From: Mycolicibacterium chubuense
Lineage (GTDB): Bacteria > Actinomycetota > Actinomycetes > Mycobacteriales > Mycobacteriaceae
Length of the DNA: 64,000 nt
NCBI RefSeq assembly: GCF_001044255.1
Contig: NZ_JYNX01000062.1
Coordinates: 1-64,000, forward strand
Reading direction: 5' to 3'
The position numbers were made by a program, and so were the translations under genes. Positions 17,770 to 26,833 of the stretch are shown one piece after another (position 1 is the first letter of the stretch; every line of letters begins with the position of its first letter). Under the pieces are notes generated by a model. The model saw only the letters and a list, made by a program, of their open reading frames with translations. It was not told where the DNA came from and searched no databases.

Positions 17770-18762
17770 TCAGTCCTCGCGTTTGTGCAGCGCGAGCTGA
17801 TCGACCTCACGCTGGTTGCGGCCCGCGAGGTCGGCCAGAAGTGCCTCATCACTGAGATCCATTGGCGCCGAATGCTTCCAGTCGTGATGCGCCACCTCGT
17901 TCAACCGCTTGAGCAGGTGCTTGTCATCGGCTTCGATGGCCAGCTCCCGACGGTGGTCGAAGCTGCCCGGCGACAGATTGATCGAGCCGACGACGGCCCG
18001 TTCGTGATCGGCGAGAATCATCTTGGCGTGCAGCTTGAGGTGCTTGAGCCGGTGGATCTTGATGCCGACGTCGTCGAGGATGCGCAGCCCGCTCACGCCC
18101 TCCAGGAGCTTGTCGGCCTTGAGATGGTGTGGCGCACGCGCCATCACGTGCACCTTGACCCCGCGCCGCGCCGCGCGCACCAGCCGCTCGATGATCACCG
18201 GATCCTGATAACGCTCGTTCTGCACGAACAACGTCTTCTCGGCGCGGTCGATGAACTCGGCGATACGAGCCCGGCCGTTGGTGGGGCACCAGATCAGCCG
18301 CGCTGAATCCCCCGGATCGAAATCCTGCCGGGCCCAGTCGGCTTCGAAGCACTCGATGATCTCCAGCACCTCGTGCGACGTCGGCGTCACCACGGCGTAG
18401 TCGCGCGTCTCGGTGAAGTTCTCGTCGGTCCAGTTCAACGACTCGACGAACGCGTACTCGTCGTCGATCACCATCGACTTCTCGTGGGTCAGGTCGAACG
18501 ACGGGCTGCTCTCGGTGACCTCGATGCCGTACTCCTGCAACAGATCTCGTGCACCGTCGTTGTCGGTCTCGCCGTCGCGCCGCACGGGGTTGAGCATCAC
18601 CTTGACCAGTACGCCGCGTTGATGGGCCGCGATGATCGCATCCAGGAGCGGCTGGTGGCTGAACGCGAACATCTTGACGCGCAGCGATTTCGTCGCCCCG
18701 TGGATCGCGTCCAGCACGGGCTGTGCCGAATCGTCGGGCAGGATGATCAGCGATCGGCTCAC
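17770..18762 (-). CDS. Phospholipase D-like domain protein
   Basis: This 330-aa protein has two HKD motifs: THEKSMVIDDEYAFVESLN (about 110-128) and LHAKMILADHERAVVGSIN (about 250-268). Both keep His, Lys and the downstream Asn, so a complete PLD active site can form within one chain. The family includes phospholipases, cardiolipin synthases and nucleases. No signal peptide or membrane segment is evident. GTG 18762 overlaps the stop of the ABC exporter gene (GTGA), so the two proteins are co-translated and may act together in lipid handling; this is inference. Confidence 0.82.
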   Translation of the reverse strand: MSRSLIILPDDSAQPVLDAIHGATKSLRVKMFAFSHQPLLDAIIAAHQRGVLVKVMLNPVRRDGETDNDGARDLLQEYGIEVTESSPSFDLTHEKSMVIDDEYAFVESLNWTDENFTETRDYAVVTPTSHEVLEIIECFEADWARQDFDPGDSARLIWCPTNGRARIAEFIDRAEKTLFVQNERYQDPVIIERLVRAARRGVKVHVMARAPHHLKADKLLEGVSGLRILDDVGIKIHRLKHLKLHAKMILADHERAVVGSINLSPGSFDHRRELAIEADDKHLLKRLNEVAHHDWKHSAPMDLSDEALLADLAGRNQREVDQLALHKRED

Positions 18763-20534
18763 GTAGTCTCGTCCTCGTACTGGATGCGGTGGAGCTCAGC
18801 GTATCTGCCGTCGCGGGCGAGCAGCTCCTCGTGAGTGCCCTCCTCGACCACCCGGCCCTCCTCGAGCACGACGATCTTGTCGGCGTCGCGGATCGTCGAC
18901 AACCTGTGAGCGATCGTGATGACCGTGCGGTCGCTCATCAACCGCTCCAGAGCCGACATCACCAGATGCTCGGACTGTGCGTCCAACGCGGCCGTCGGCT
19001 CGTCGAGGATCAGGATCGGGCTGTTGCGGATCAGCGCGCGGGCGATGCCGATGCGCTGCCGCTGACCTCCCGACAGTGTCATCCCGCGTTCGCCGACCGC
19101 GCTGTCGTAGCCCTGCGGCATGTCGGAGATGAACTCGTGCGCGTTGGCCAGTTTCGCCGCCTCGACGATCTCCTCGTGCGTGGCGTCCGGCCTGCCGAAG
19201 GCGATGTTGTCGCGGACCGTCCCACGGAACAGCACCGTGTCCTGCAGCACGTAACCGATCTGCTGGCGCAGTTCGTGCAGCTTGTAGTCGCGCAGATCGA
19301 CCCCGTCGATCGACACCGAGCCCATCGACGGGTCGTAGAACCGCGGAATCAGGCTCACCAGCGAGGACTTCCCACTGCCGGTGTGCCCGACGATGCCGAC
19401 CAACTGACCCGGCGCGACGTCGAACGTGACATCGCGCAGCACCGGCTTCTCGCCGTCGTAGCTGAACGCCACCTTGTCGAAACGCACGGCACCCCTGATC
19501 CGCTCGGGCTCCACGGCATCGGGCTTCTCGACGATCCCGGTCTCGGCCTCGAGCAGCGCGGCGACACGCTCGACACCGACGGCGGCCATCGCGATCGTGT
19601 TCGTCAGCTTGGCCAGATCCTGCACGGGTTTGAAGAACGACGCCAGATAGCTGATGAACACCGTGAGCGTGCCCGCGGTCATGGCGCCGGCCAGGATGAG
19701 CGCCGACCCGCGCCACAGCACCAGCGCGGTGCACGCGGCGACCACCACCGCGACGATCGGCGACACCACCGACTTCACCCGGCGCGCGTTGAGCGCGGCG
19801 TCGACGGCCTGCTGGCCGGCGATGGCCAACTGGTTCTCCTGATGGGCCTCTCGGTCGAACGCCTTGACCACGCGGATCGACTGCAGGCCCTCCTCCGCCA
19901 CCGCGACGATGTCCGATTCCCGTCTGCGCACTTCGTGAGTCGCGGCCTTGACGGCCTTGCGGATGCGGGAGACGAACAGCAGCAGCAACGGGGCCACGGC
20001 CAGCGCGACCAGCGTGAAGTCCCACTGCAGGTACAGCATCAGGCCGAGCATGCCGACGATGGTCAGCAGGTCGGTCGCGATGCCCAGCGTCGACGCCGAC
20101 GCGAAGTCCTGGATCGTGTCGACGTCGTCGGTCAGCGTGGACAGGATCGGCCCGACGCGGTGGGTGTCGAAGTAGCTCAGGGAGAGCTGCTGCAGATGGT
20201 GGTAGGCGCGGGTGCGCAGATCGTTGCCGACCTTCTGGCCGACCGTCTCGGTCAGGTAATTGGCGACGTAGGTGGCGATCGCGGCGATCACCGCGATGAC
20301 GATCACCATGATCGCGGCCAGGCCGGCGATGTGCATCCGGCTCTCCCCGCCCAGGATGGGCTGCAGCAGCCCGTGCAGCCAGGGCGGCAGCGGGTGGTTT
20401 CCCACGACGCTGTCGAGCACCACCTTCAACGGCCACGGCGCCGCGAGACCCATGGCGATCTGCACGCACAGCACCGCGAAAATCCCGGCAACCAGCCACC
20501 GGTACGGGCGGAGCAGTTCAAGGATCAGTCTCAC
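18759..20534 (-). CDS. ABC exporter, fused permease-ATPase (MsbA/multidrug type)
   Basis: This 591-aa half-transporter works as a homodimer. The N-terminal 320 residues form six transmembrane helices. The ATPase domain has Walker A GHTGSGKS (about 385-392), signature LSGGQRQRIGIARAL (about 490) and Walker B ILILDEPTAALD followed by the switch His in TIAHRL. Start is GTG 20534. Lipids, drugs or glycolipids are typical cargoes. It is coupled to the PLD-like protein and divergent from a predicted membrane protein. Confidence 0.9.
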   Translation of the reverse strand: MRLILELLRPYRWLVAGIFAVLCVQIAMGLAAPWPLKVVLDSVVGNHPLPPWLHGLLQPILGGESRMHIAGLAAIMVIVIAVIAAIATYVANYLTETVGQKVGNDLRTRAYHHLQQLSLSYFDTHRVGPILSTLTDDVDTIQDFASASTLGIATDLLTIVGMLGLMLYLQWDFTLVALAVAPLLLLFVSRIRKAVKAATHEVRRRESDIVAVAEEGLQSIRVVKAFDREAHQENQLAIAGQQAVDAALNARRVKSVVSPIVAVVVAACTALVLWRGSALILAGAMTAGTLTVFISYLASFFKPVQDLAKLTNTIAMAAVGVERVAALLEAETGIVEKPDAVEPERIRGAVRFDKVAFSYDGEKPVLRDVTFDVAPGQLVGIVGHTGSGKSSLVSLIPRFYDPSMGSVSIDGVDLRDYKLHELRQQIGYVLQDTVLFRGTVRDNIAFGRPDATHEEIVEAAKLANAHEFISDMPQGYDSAVGERGMTLSGGQRQRIGIARALIRNSPILILDEPTAALDAQSEHLVMSALERLMSDRTVITIAHRLSTIRDADKIVVLEEGRVVEEGTHEELLARDGRYAELHRIQYEDETT

Positions 20535-20653
20535 GGCGTGGCTGCCTCGCTGTCGATGTCATCGATGGAGCGGAGAAACAGTACATCGTGGAGGTTGCCG
20601 GCGGGCGTCGACGCGGTAGGGTCGCACACACTCTGCCCGGGGGTGTCAGCAAC

Positions 20654-21499
20654 GTGAACACGACCGTCCGTCGATACCTCGGCGCTGCCTCCCGGTCGAT
20701 GGCGCGGGCGGGGGCGCCGCGCCCGTTCACCGCCCGACGCGCGGCGGCCGATTTCCAGCTGCCGCTGCTGCGGTCCGTGGCCGCGGAGATCCGCTGGATG
20801 TTCACGCCGCCCCGCACCTGCCTGATGGGGGTGTGGACCAACACGGTGCTGGCGGCGCTGTGGCTGCTGGTGCAGCCGGTGACGCGGCACGGCGCGCACG
20901 ACGACCTGATCGTCGTCGTGGACACCTACTTCGCGTCGTTCATCCTGGCCGACGTCACGACGACGAATCTGCTCGGCGCGGACCACCACCGGGTGAACGC
21001 AGCGTGGTCGGCGGGCACGCCGATGTGGCGCATCCTGCTGGTGAAGAACGCGGCACTGTTAGTCATCGTCGGCCTTCCCACGCTCGCCGCGGCGGCGGCG
21101 TTCACCGTCACGCTCGATCACCCGTCGCGGCTGCTCAGGACGGTGCCCAACGTGCTGGTGCCCGTGATCTCCTGGCTCGGCGTCGGCAATCTCGTCTCGG
21201 TGCTGCTGCCGGTCGCGGCGGTGCCACTGCTGCGGCGGTGGCGGCGCCGCCACGACCGGGCGAGCCTCACGGTCTGGGCGGCGGCACTCGCGCTGCCCTA
21301 CGCGCTGTACTACGTCGCGGATCCGATCGGCAGTGTGGAGCACCAGCTGTTCTGGAACCGGTTACCGGCCGCGATCGGCCCGCTGCTGGGGCGCGACACG
21401 AAGACCTTCGTCCACCTGGCGGTGGCGGCCACGGTCTGGGTGGTCGGCACCGCGGCGGCGGTGCTGTGGGTGCGGCGGCGCGGCCTACAGATGCGGTGA
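20654..21499 (+). CDS. Predicted multi-pass membrane protein
   Basis: This is a 281-aa protein (from GTG 20654) with about six hydrophobic segments, among them VLAALWLLVQPV, ILLVKNAALLVIVGLPTL and LAVAATVWVVGTAAAVLWV. I recognise no enzyme motif; the layout resembles ABC-2-type permeases of two-component exporters but lacks a partner ATPase. A -10-like TAGGGT at 20617-20622 would start transcription about 25 bp before GTG 20654, which argues against the earlier GTG at 20588. Confidence 0.6.
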   Translation: MNTTVRRYLGAASRSMARAGAPRPFTARRAAADFQLPLLRSVAAEIRWMFTPPRTCLMGVWTNTVLAALWLLVQPVTRHGAHDDLIVVVDTYFASFILADVTTTNLLGADHHRVNAAWSAGTPMWRILLVKNAALLVIVGLPTLAAAAAFTVTLDHPSRLLRTVPNVLVPVISWLGVGNLVSVLLPVAAVPLLRRWRRRHDRASLTVWAAALALPYALYYVADPIGSVEHQLFWNRLPAAIGPLLGRDTKTFVHLAVAATVWVVGTAAAVLWVRRRGLQMR

Positions 21500-21508
21500 G
21501 GGCTCGAG

Positions 21509-22477
21509 TCAGCGCACAGCCTGCTCGGGGTAGCGGCCGCCCTTCACCAGGTCGCTGAGGGGTTGCAGTTCAGCCAGGGCGTCGTCGTCGAGCTGGACGT
21601 CCAGGGAGGCCACGTTCTCGTCGAGGCGATGCGCGTGCCGGGTCCCGGGAATCGGCACCACCGAAACGCCCAGCCGGTCCGCCTGGGCATACACCCAGGC
21701 CAACGCGACCTGCGCCGGTAGCACGCCGAGCCGCTCGGCGACGGCGCGGACGGTGTCGGCGATGACTTGGTTCTGTTCACCGGCTTCACCGGTGAACCGC
21801 GGGTTGCGGGCACGGAAGTCCTTGGGGTCCAACGACGATGTCTGCACCGCCCCGGTCAGGAATCCCCGTCCCAGCGGGGCATAGGGCACGAGGCCGACGC
21901 CCAGTTGGGCCATCACGGGAGTGACCTCTTCGACATCCCTTGTCCACAGCGAATATTCGCTCTGCACCGCGGCGATCGGATGCACCGCGTGGGCGCGGCG
22001 AAGGAGATCGGCGCCGACCTCGCTGAGACCCAGGTACCGGACTTTGCCTTCGCGCACCAGTTCGGCCATCGCCCCGACGGTGTCCTCGATCTCGGCGTTC
22101 TGCGGGGGCCGGTGCAGGTAGTAGAGGTCGATGTGGTCGACCCCCAACCGCAGCAGCGAGGCCTCGCAGGACCGCTTCACGTATGGCGGATCGCCGCGGT
22201 GGAGCCGGTTCTCGTCACCGCCACTGCGGTCGATGCCGAACTTCGTGGCGATCTGGACGTCGTCGCGCCTGCCGACGATCCCGCGACCCACCAGTACTTC
22301 GTTGTGGCCCGAGCCGTACTGGTCCGCTGTGTCGAGGAGAGTGACGCCGACATCGATGGCATGGTGCAGCGTTTCGATGCTGGTGTCCCAGTCCGACGCG
22401 CCGTAGTACTCGCTCATCCCCATGCACCCCAGGCCCTGAGCCGAGACGCCGAGACCGCCGAGAGTGGTTCGCTTCAC
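21509..22477 (-). CDS. Aldo/keto reductase
   Basis: This 322-aa TIM-barrel oxidoreductase is of the AKR13/YakC-like type. It has the catalytic tetrad context: LLDTADQYGSG (Asp, Tyr), IATKFG (Lys) and YYLHRPP (His), and the NADPH-binding C-terminal loop VVPIPGTRHAHRLDEN. I chose GTG 22477 because AAAGGA lies upstream, giving MKRTTLGGLGVSAQGLGCMG, the normal start of the family. It follows the XRE-type regulator gene on the same strand by 85 bp. The physiological substrate is unknown. Confidence 0.88.
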   Translation of the reverse strand: MKRTTLGGLGVSAQGLGCMGMSEYYGASDWDTSIETLHHAIDVGVTLLDTADQYGSGHNEVLVGRGIVGRRDDVQIATKFGIDRSGGDENRLHRGDPPYVKRSCEASLLRLGVDHIDLYYLHRPPQNAEIEDTVGAMAELVREGKVRYLGLSEVGADLLRRAHAVHPIAAVQSEYSLWTRDVEEVTPVMAQLGVGLVPYAPLGRGFLTGAVQTSSLDPKDFRARNPRFTGEAGEQNQVIADTVRAVAERLGVLPAQVALAWVYAQADRLGVSVVPIPGTRHAHRLDENVASLDVQLDDDALAELQPLSDLVKGGRYPEQAVR

Positions 22478-22562
22478 GATCAATCCTTTCCGACAACTGC
22501 TCCCGGTATCGACGGTAATCAGACGCTGCGCGACGACAAGGGGTGCAGTACACCCAGGGACG

Positions 22563-23378
22563 TCATCCGGTCGCTGCCCAGGAACACAGCACCGACAAGG
22601 CCTCGGCACTCGGCGAGCCGGGTTCTGCGTGGTAGACGACCAACTCCTGACCAGGGCTGGATCGCACGTCGAAGGTCTGCATCGTCAACGTCATGACCCC
22701 CACCACCGGATGCCGGAAGGTCTTGTTCTGCAGAGATTTCCGCCGGGCATCGTTGCGGGTCCACAGTTCGGCGAAGGCGGGGCTGGCCTCGAGCAGCTCG
22801 TCCCGGACGGTGCGCAGCCGTACGTCGTTGGGCGCCAACCCGAAGCCGTGCCGGAAGCCGGCCACCGCATCCTCGGCGACCACCGACCAGTTGCAGTAGA
22901 ACGTCTGGGCGTCGGGCTCGGTGAAGATCACGTGCATCAGGTTCTTCGAATGCGTCCACTTGAGGAACATGGCATCGGCGATCTGATTGCTGGCGAGGAC
23001 GTCGAAGGCTCGGTTGTAGACGAACGCAGGATTGAACGGCCACATGTCGAGCAGGTCGAGCAGCGCCGGGTCGACGCGGGTGCTGACACTGCCGCGTTCC
23101 TGGGGGCTCAGCCCCGCCAGCCGGAACAGGTGCTCGCGCGCGTCGTCCGGCAGTTGCAGGACGGCGGACAACGCATCGATGACCTGGGGCGAGGGGCGAC
23201 GCTCGCGACCCTGCTCGAGCCGTGTGTAGTAGTCGACACTCATACCGGCCAGCAGCGCCACTTCTTCTCGCCGCAGTCCGCTGACGCGGCGTAACCCGTC
23301 GCTCGGCAGTCCCACGTCGCCGGGGGCCACCCGGGCGCGGCGTGCTCGCAGATAGTCGCCGAGGCCATCACTGCCCAT
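22563..23378 (-). CDS. XRE-family regulator with MmyB-like ligand domain
   Basis: This is a 271-aa regulator. Residues about 8-75 form a helix-turn-helix (RRVSGLRREEVALLAGMSVDYYTRLEQGR is the core), and the remainder is the MmyB-like PAS-type domain, which binds a small hydrophobic ligand in relatives. ATG 23378 is the first start. Such regulators are frequently adjacent to the oxidoreductase they control, as here with the aldo/keto reductase downstream; that target is inferred from position. Confidence 0.85.
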   Translation of the reverse strand: MGSDGLGDYLRARRARVAPGDVGLPSDGLRRVSGLRREEVALLAGMSVDYYTRLEQGRERRPSPQVIDALSAVLQLPDDAREHLFRLAGLSPQERGSVSTRVDPALLDLLDMWPFNPAFVYNRAFDVLASNQIADAMFLKWTHSKNLMHVIFTEPDAQTFYCNWSVVAEDAVAGFRHGFGLAPNDVRLRTVRDELLEASPAFAELWTRNDARRKSLQNKTFRHPVVGVMTLTMQTFDVRSSPGQELVVYHAEPGSPSAEALSVLCSWAATG

Positions 23379-23503
23379 GCCCGCCAGCTTATGGTGCCCC
23401 GTCGGCGCGTTCCTGGTTGCAGCGCACCCACCGAAGGCTCGTACTGGGCCGCCTGAGCCCGTAGGTTGGCAGATGACGGATCCCCGGGCGAGAGGTGCAC
23501 ACC

Positions 23504-24517
23504 GTGTCCAACCACTTCACCGGACTGAGCCTCGGGCCTCCCCTCGGCGATCAGCGCCTGGACCTGTGCGACCTGTATGCGTTTCAGTCACCGGCCGACG
23601 ACGCGCGAACGGTGTTGATCCTGAACGCCAATCCCAATGCCGACGCACTGCATCCCGACGCGGTGTACCGGTTGGCGGTCGACACCGACGGAGACCTGCT
23701 CAACGACATCGCGTTCACATTCGTCTTCTCCGAGCCGCAGGACGGCCGTCAGACCGTCGACGTGTATCTCGCCCGCGGTGCGGAGTCGCGGGATCCCGAG
23801 CCGGCCGGCGAGAAGATCTTCTCCGCGGTGGAGGTGTCGTTCACGGCCGATCCCAACATCTTGCGGGCAGGCGACATCACCTTCGCCGCCGGCGCGCGCA
23901 GCGACGCGTTCTTCTTCGACTTCGACGGCATCAAGGCGCTGTTCGACACCTCGGGTAAGCGCAACTTCACCGAACCCCATCTGGGTGATCTCGGCGGAAC
24001 GTCGCCGTGGACGGGCCAGGACTCCAACCTGACCGCCAACGTCTGCTCGATGGCGGTCGAGGTCCCGACGAGCATGTTCGGTGCGCAGGGACCGATCCGG
24101 ATCTGGGGGCGGTGCAGCGTGCGGGACAACGGCGAGCTGCGCCACGTCGACCGGGCAGGGCACCCGTCGGTCAGCAGCTTCTTCAACACCGACGACACCA
24201 AGCTCGAGTACAACGCCAGCGAGCCGGTGCACGACTGGGACCGCTGGCTGGACCAGTTCGTCCACCTGCTCGGCCACACCGGCGGATACAGCCGCGAGGA
24301 CGCGATCGCCGTGATCGAGGCCGAGGGCACATTGCCCGACATGCTGACCTTCGATCCGGCGCTGCCCGCGCGGTATCCCAACGGCCGGACCTTCACCGAC
24401 GACGTCATCGACTACCGGCTGGGGTTCCTCACCAAGAACGAGTGCCCACCGTCGGGCCTGTCGCCGCACACCGACACGTTGGACGAATTCCCGTACCTCG
24501 GCCCGCCGCATCCGTGA
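23504..24517 (+). CDS. DUF4331 family protein
   Basis: This 337-aa protein starts MSNHFTGLSLGPPLGDQRLD and carries the DUF4331 pattern: LCDLYAFQSPAD followed by beta-rich segments and acidic motifs (DTDGDLLNDIAF, FFFDFDGI). The function is unknown; many relatives are exported, but this one has no signal peptide. I chose GTG 23504, eight bases after AGAGG; GTG 23495 would add three residues. It is divergent from the XRE regulator gene 126 bp away. Confidence 0.75.
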   Translation: MSNHFTGLSLGPPLGDQRLDLCDLYAFQSPADDARTVLILNANPNADALHPDAVYRLAVDTDGDLLNDIAFTFVFSEPQDGRQTVDVYLARGAESRDPEPAGEKIFSAVEVSFTADPNILRAGDITFAAGARSDAFFFDFDGIKALFDTSGKRNFTEPHLGDLGGTSPWTGQDSNLTANVCSMAVEVPTSMFGAQGPIRIWGRCSVRDNGELRHVDRAGHPSVSSFFNTDDTKLEYNASEPVHDWDRWLDQFVHLLGHTGGYSREDAIAVIEAEGTLPDMLTFDPALPARYPNGRTFTDDVIDYRLGFLTKNECPPSGLSPHTDTLDEFPYLGPPHP

Positions 24518-24924
24518 GGACCGTCGCTAGGCGTTAGCCTCTCCCTCAGTCGCCCTCCGGGACCATCGGCTCCCTGCACGAGGACTTTCGCTATTTTCGG
24601 GCAACCCGAGTGCCGATTAAATTGGCAGCATGGCGGACTGGACGCCGATCAAGCCTTCAGTACGACACGGGGCAGAAGACTTCGAGGTATTTGGAATCAC
24701 CTGCTGCCCTTCGACTTTCGATAGACTTGCATCTCACACGTGAGTGCTCGTCACCGCCGAGTCCCTGCCGATGTACGGCTAACCCAAAGACGCGAGGGAT
24801 AGTTGCCCACATCGTTTCTGCGCCAGAGATTTTCGCGATAATGCCGATATCCCAGCGTGGCATCGGCTATAATTAGAATTCGTCGTCTAATCGGGGCCTC
24901 GAATGTCGATCAATTCGAGGAACA
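24518..24924. other. AT-richer intergenic region with strong -10 box
   Basis: This 407-bp stretch is visibly less GC-rich than the rest of the window. It holds a perfect TATAAT at 24868-24873 oriented toward the gene at 24925. No credible gene is present: a 37-codon frame at 24630-24743 (begins MADWTPIKPSVRHG) reads like protein but has no ribosome site. The composition and the isolated consensus box suggest DNA of foreign origin; this is inference. Confidence 0.45.
24868..24873 (+). promoter_or_regulatory. Consensus -10 box for the PPOX-family gene
   Basis: TATAAT is a perfect sigma-70 -10 hexamer, unusual in this GC-rich genome. It lies 51 bp before ATG 24925. I see no good -35 box 16-18 bp upstream. 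Confidence 0.45.
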
Positions 24925-25386
24925 ATGGCGAAACAACGCGAACGCGATGGCGCTACCTATCATGGCAACCGACTGGCGCACGTCGACGGAGATCATGCCG
25001 AGCTGACCCGAGTCGAGGCTGTCCGGCTTCTCGCCAGTGTCCCCTATGGGCGGGTCATTTTCACTCTCAATGCACTACCAGCAGCCCGTCCGGTCAACCA
25101 TGTCATCGACGACGGCCAGGTCATCATCTGCGCCTGGCTGAACCCGAAGATCTCGGCTGCGGAGCGATCGACCGACGGCGTCGTCGTCGGCTACCAAGCC
25201 GACAGTCTCGATGCCCGGAGACAGACCGGCTGGAGCGTCTCGGTCACCGGACGTGCGCACACACTGACCGATCCTGAACAGGTATCGCGCTACGAACGCA
25301 TGCTCGATCCCTGGCTCCATCGCGCCGACACCTTCGTCTCCATCGACCCCGCCATCGTCAACGGCTTCCGAATCAGCCAGGAGTAG
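24925..25386 (+). CDS. Pyridoxamine 5'-phosphate oxidase-like FMN-binding protein
   Basis: This 153-aa split-barrel protein belongs to the PPOX/nitroimidazole-resistance-like group: [28 protein letters not shown] is the typical flavin-binding start, followed by [21 protein letters not shown] precedes ATG 24925. Such proteins bind FMN, F420 or haem and reduce varied substrates; the exact cofactor is not readable here. A 9-bp-stem hairpin (25389-25412) follows the stop. Codon use is slightly less GC-biased than in neighbouring genes. Confidence 0.78.
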   Translation: MAKQRERDGATYHGNRLAHVDGDHAELTRVEAVRLLASVPYGRVIFTLNALPAARPVNHVIDDGQVIICAWLNPKISAAERSTDGVVVGYQADSLDARRQTGWSVSVTGRAHTLTDPEQVSRYERMLDPWLHRADTFVSIDPAIVNGFRISQE

Positions 25387-25388
25387 CC

Positions 25389-25412
25389 GGCCGCGCGCCT
25401 CGTCGCGCGGCC
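25389..25412 (+). terminator. Hairpin after the PPOX-family gene
   Basis: GGCCGCGCG (25389-25397) and CGCGCGGCC (25404-25412) form a perfect 9-bp stem with a 6-nt loop, starting two bases after the stop codon. It has no T-tract, as is common for mycobacterial terminators. Confidence 0.55.
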
Positions 25413-25511
25413 GATACCGGGGCGATCTCGTTTCTCCGCGGGACATCGTTGGCACGCTGACGCCCGCTTTCCCTTGCCGTGACAACCCGTGGAGATTCCA
25501 CCCCCAAACGC

Positions 25512-25539
25512 GTCAGGCCCCCTCGAAAGGGGGCCTGAC
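25512..25539 (-). terminator. Terminator of the tRNA-Tyr gene
   Basis: GTCAGGCCCCCT and AGGGGGCCTGAC form a perfect 12-bp stem around a CGAA tetraloop. On the minus strand it lies just beyond the tRNA 3' end and is followed by GCGTTTGG, a short T run. Confidence 0.75.
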
Positions 25540-25544
25540 CAGCG

Positions 25545-25627
25545 TGGCAGGTACTGGATTCGAACCAGTGTAGGCGTAAGCCGACGGATTTACAGTCCGC
25601 TCCCATTGGCCGCTCGGGCAACCTGCC
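25545..25627 (-). tRNA. tRNA-Tyr (anticodon GTA)
   Basis: The minus strand folds as an 83-nt class II tRNA. The acceptor stem is GGCAGGT/ACCTGCC with discriminator A, the anticodon loop is CTGTAAA with GTA at 25591-25593, the variable arm is long as expected for bacterial tRNA-Tyr, and the T arm is ACTGG-TTCGAAT-CCAGT. CCA is not encoded. A strong hairpin terminator follows. Confidence 0.95.
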
Positions 25628-25766
25628 GGTGACGCGAAGAGCGCGCACAGCAGGATACAACGAGGACATACCCCGAGAACAAATCGCCAGGGTGGTGTGG
25701 CCTCCGCTCGCAGCTGTCGGCCAAGATGGGACCAAGAACTGACACCTACGAAGGAGGGACGGGTCC

Positions 25767-26258
25767 ATGGCGGATTCATCGTTCGACGTCGTCAGCAAGG
25801 TCGACCGGCAAGAGGTCGACAACGCGCTCAACCAGGCCGCCAAGGAGCTGAGCACCCGCTTCGACTTCCGCGGCACCGACACCACCATCGCCTGGAAGGG
25901 CGACGAGGTGATCGAGCTGGTCAGCTCCACCGAGGAGCGGCTCAAGGCCGCCGTCGACGTGTTCAAGGAGAAGCTGGTCCGGCGCGACATCTCGATGAAG
26001 GCGTTTGACGCCGGTGACCCCCAGCCCAGCGGTAAGACCTTCCGGCTCACGGGCACCCTCAAGCAGGGCATCAGCAGCGAGGACGCCAAGAAGATCACCA
26101 AGCTGATCCGCGACGAAGGGCCCAAGGGCGTCAAGGCTCAGATCCAGGGCGAGGAGATCCGCGTCAGCTCCAAGAAGCGCGACGACCTGCAGGCCGTCAT
26201 CGCGCTGCTCAAGGGCGCCGACCTGGACGCCGCGCTGCAGTTCGTCAACTACCGCTGA
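25767..26258 (+). CDS. YajQ-family cyclic di-GMP/nucleotide-binding protein
   Basis: This 163-aa protein matches the YajQ (UPF0234) family over its full length: [20 protein letters not shown] at the start, TRFDFRGT, and the end [14 protein letters not shown]. The fold is two ferredoxin-like domains; relatives in Xanthomonas and Pseudomonas bind cyclic di-GMP and act with a transcription factor. AAGGAGGGACGGGTCC precedes ATG 25767. In M. tuberculosis the homologue (Rv0566c) is also near gpsA. It is convergent with a lipoprotein gene across a palindrome. Confidence 0.92.
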   Translation: MADSSFDVVSKVDRQEVDNALNQAAKELSTRFDFRGTDTTIAWKGDEVIELVSSTEERLKAAVDVFKEKLVRRDISMKAFDAGDPQPSGKTFRLTGTLKQGISSEDAKKITKLIRDEGPKGVKAQIQGEEIRVSSKKRDDLQAVIALLKGADLDAALQFVNYR

Positions 26259-26261
26259 GAT

Positions 26262-26324
26262 CGTTGAGACTGCGTCTACGGCGGGTTTTTCTCCACTTTC
26301 GCCGCCCTAGGCGCAGTCTCAACG
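26262..26324. repeat. Imperfect palindrome (family A, copy 1)
   Basis: Arms at 26262-26285 and 26300-26324 pair through GTTGAGACTGCG and most of the following ten bases. The loop contains GTTTTTCTCC. The element lies between convergent genes and supplies the last codons of the lipoprotein gene. A second copy of the same family lies at 43781-43833 (shared core GACTGCGTC and GCGCAGTCT). It probably acts as a bidirectional terminator. Confidence 0.7.
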
Positions 26325-26831
26325 CAATTCGGGGGTGATGTCGACCGGGCCGTCGGACCCGTGGTCACCCATGTTGCGGCACTCCCCGTAGATCTGCAGC
26401 GCGCCGTAGCCGGGGTCGGCGACGCGCGGCCCGACGGCGGCCGTCACGCCGTCGCGGTGGAGCGAGTCGCCGTGCACGACCTGCCCGGCCGGCGCGCCGC
26501 TCGCCCAGCCCTGCGCGACGAGCGCGTCGCGGATCTGCGCGTACACCGCGCCCGGGTCGGCAGGCAGCTTGAACGCCACCTCGACCCGGCCCTGGAACGG
26601 CGGCTCACCCTGGTCGTTGCACGATCCGAACGAGAAGCCGCCCGTCACATCGTCCAGTTTCACGGCGCGGACCACGGCCACCGCCGGGTCGACGACCTGC
26701 GCGCGGGTCTGCTCGTCGGACAGCGTGTTCTCCGGCTCGTCGTACGGATTGTCTTGGGCCGGGCCGGAATCGGACATGTGGCAGCCTCCCAGGGCGAGCG
26801 CGATCAGCAGCGTGGACAGCAGTCGGGTCAT
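26319..26831 (-). CDS. Putative lipoprotein, hypothetical
   Basis: This 170-aa protein has signal peptide MTRLLSTLLIALALGGC with the lipobox ALGGC, so it is lipidated outside the membrane. The mature part is acidic with two further Cys residues (SFGSCN, YGECRN) that could form a disulfide. I recognise no family beyond a mycobacterial hypothetical lipoprotein. ATG 26831 lies two bases after the stop of the upstream hydrolase gene, so the pair is co-translated. Confidence 0.7.
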   Translation of the reverse strand: MTRLLSTLLIALALGGCHMSDSGPAQDNPYDEPENTLSDEQTRAQVVDPAVAVVRAVKLDDVTGGFSFGSCNDQGEPPFQGRVEVAFKLPADPGAVYAQIRDALVAQGWASGAPAGQVVHGDSLHRDGVTAAVGPRVADPGYGALQIYGECRNMGDHGSDGPVDITPELR

Positions 26832-26833
26832 CA

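Noticed and set aside
24610-24876. 88-codon frame in the AT-richer gap
   Set aside because: It has no ribosome site, no recognisable pattern, and crosses the promoter region of the next gene.
25545-25627. tRNA-Tyr as an integration site for a genomic island
   Set aside because: No integrase and no repeated tRNA 3' end were found in the window; the AT-richer segment nearby is only suggestive.
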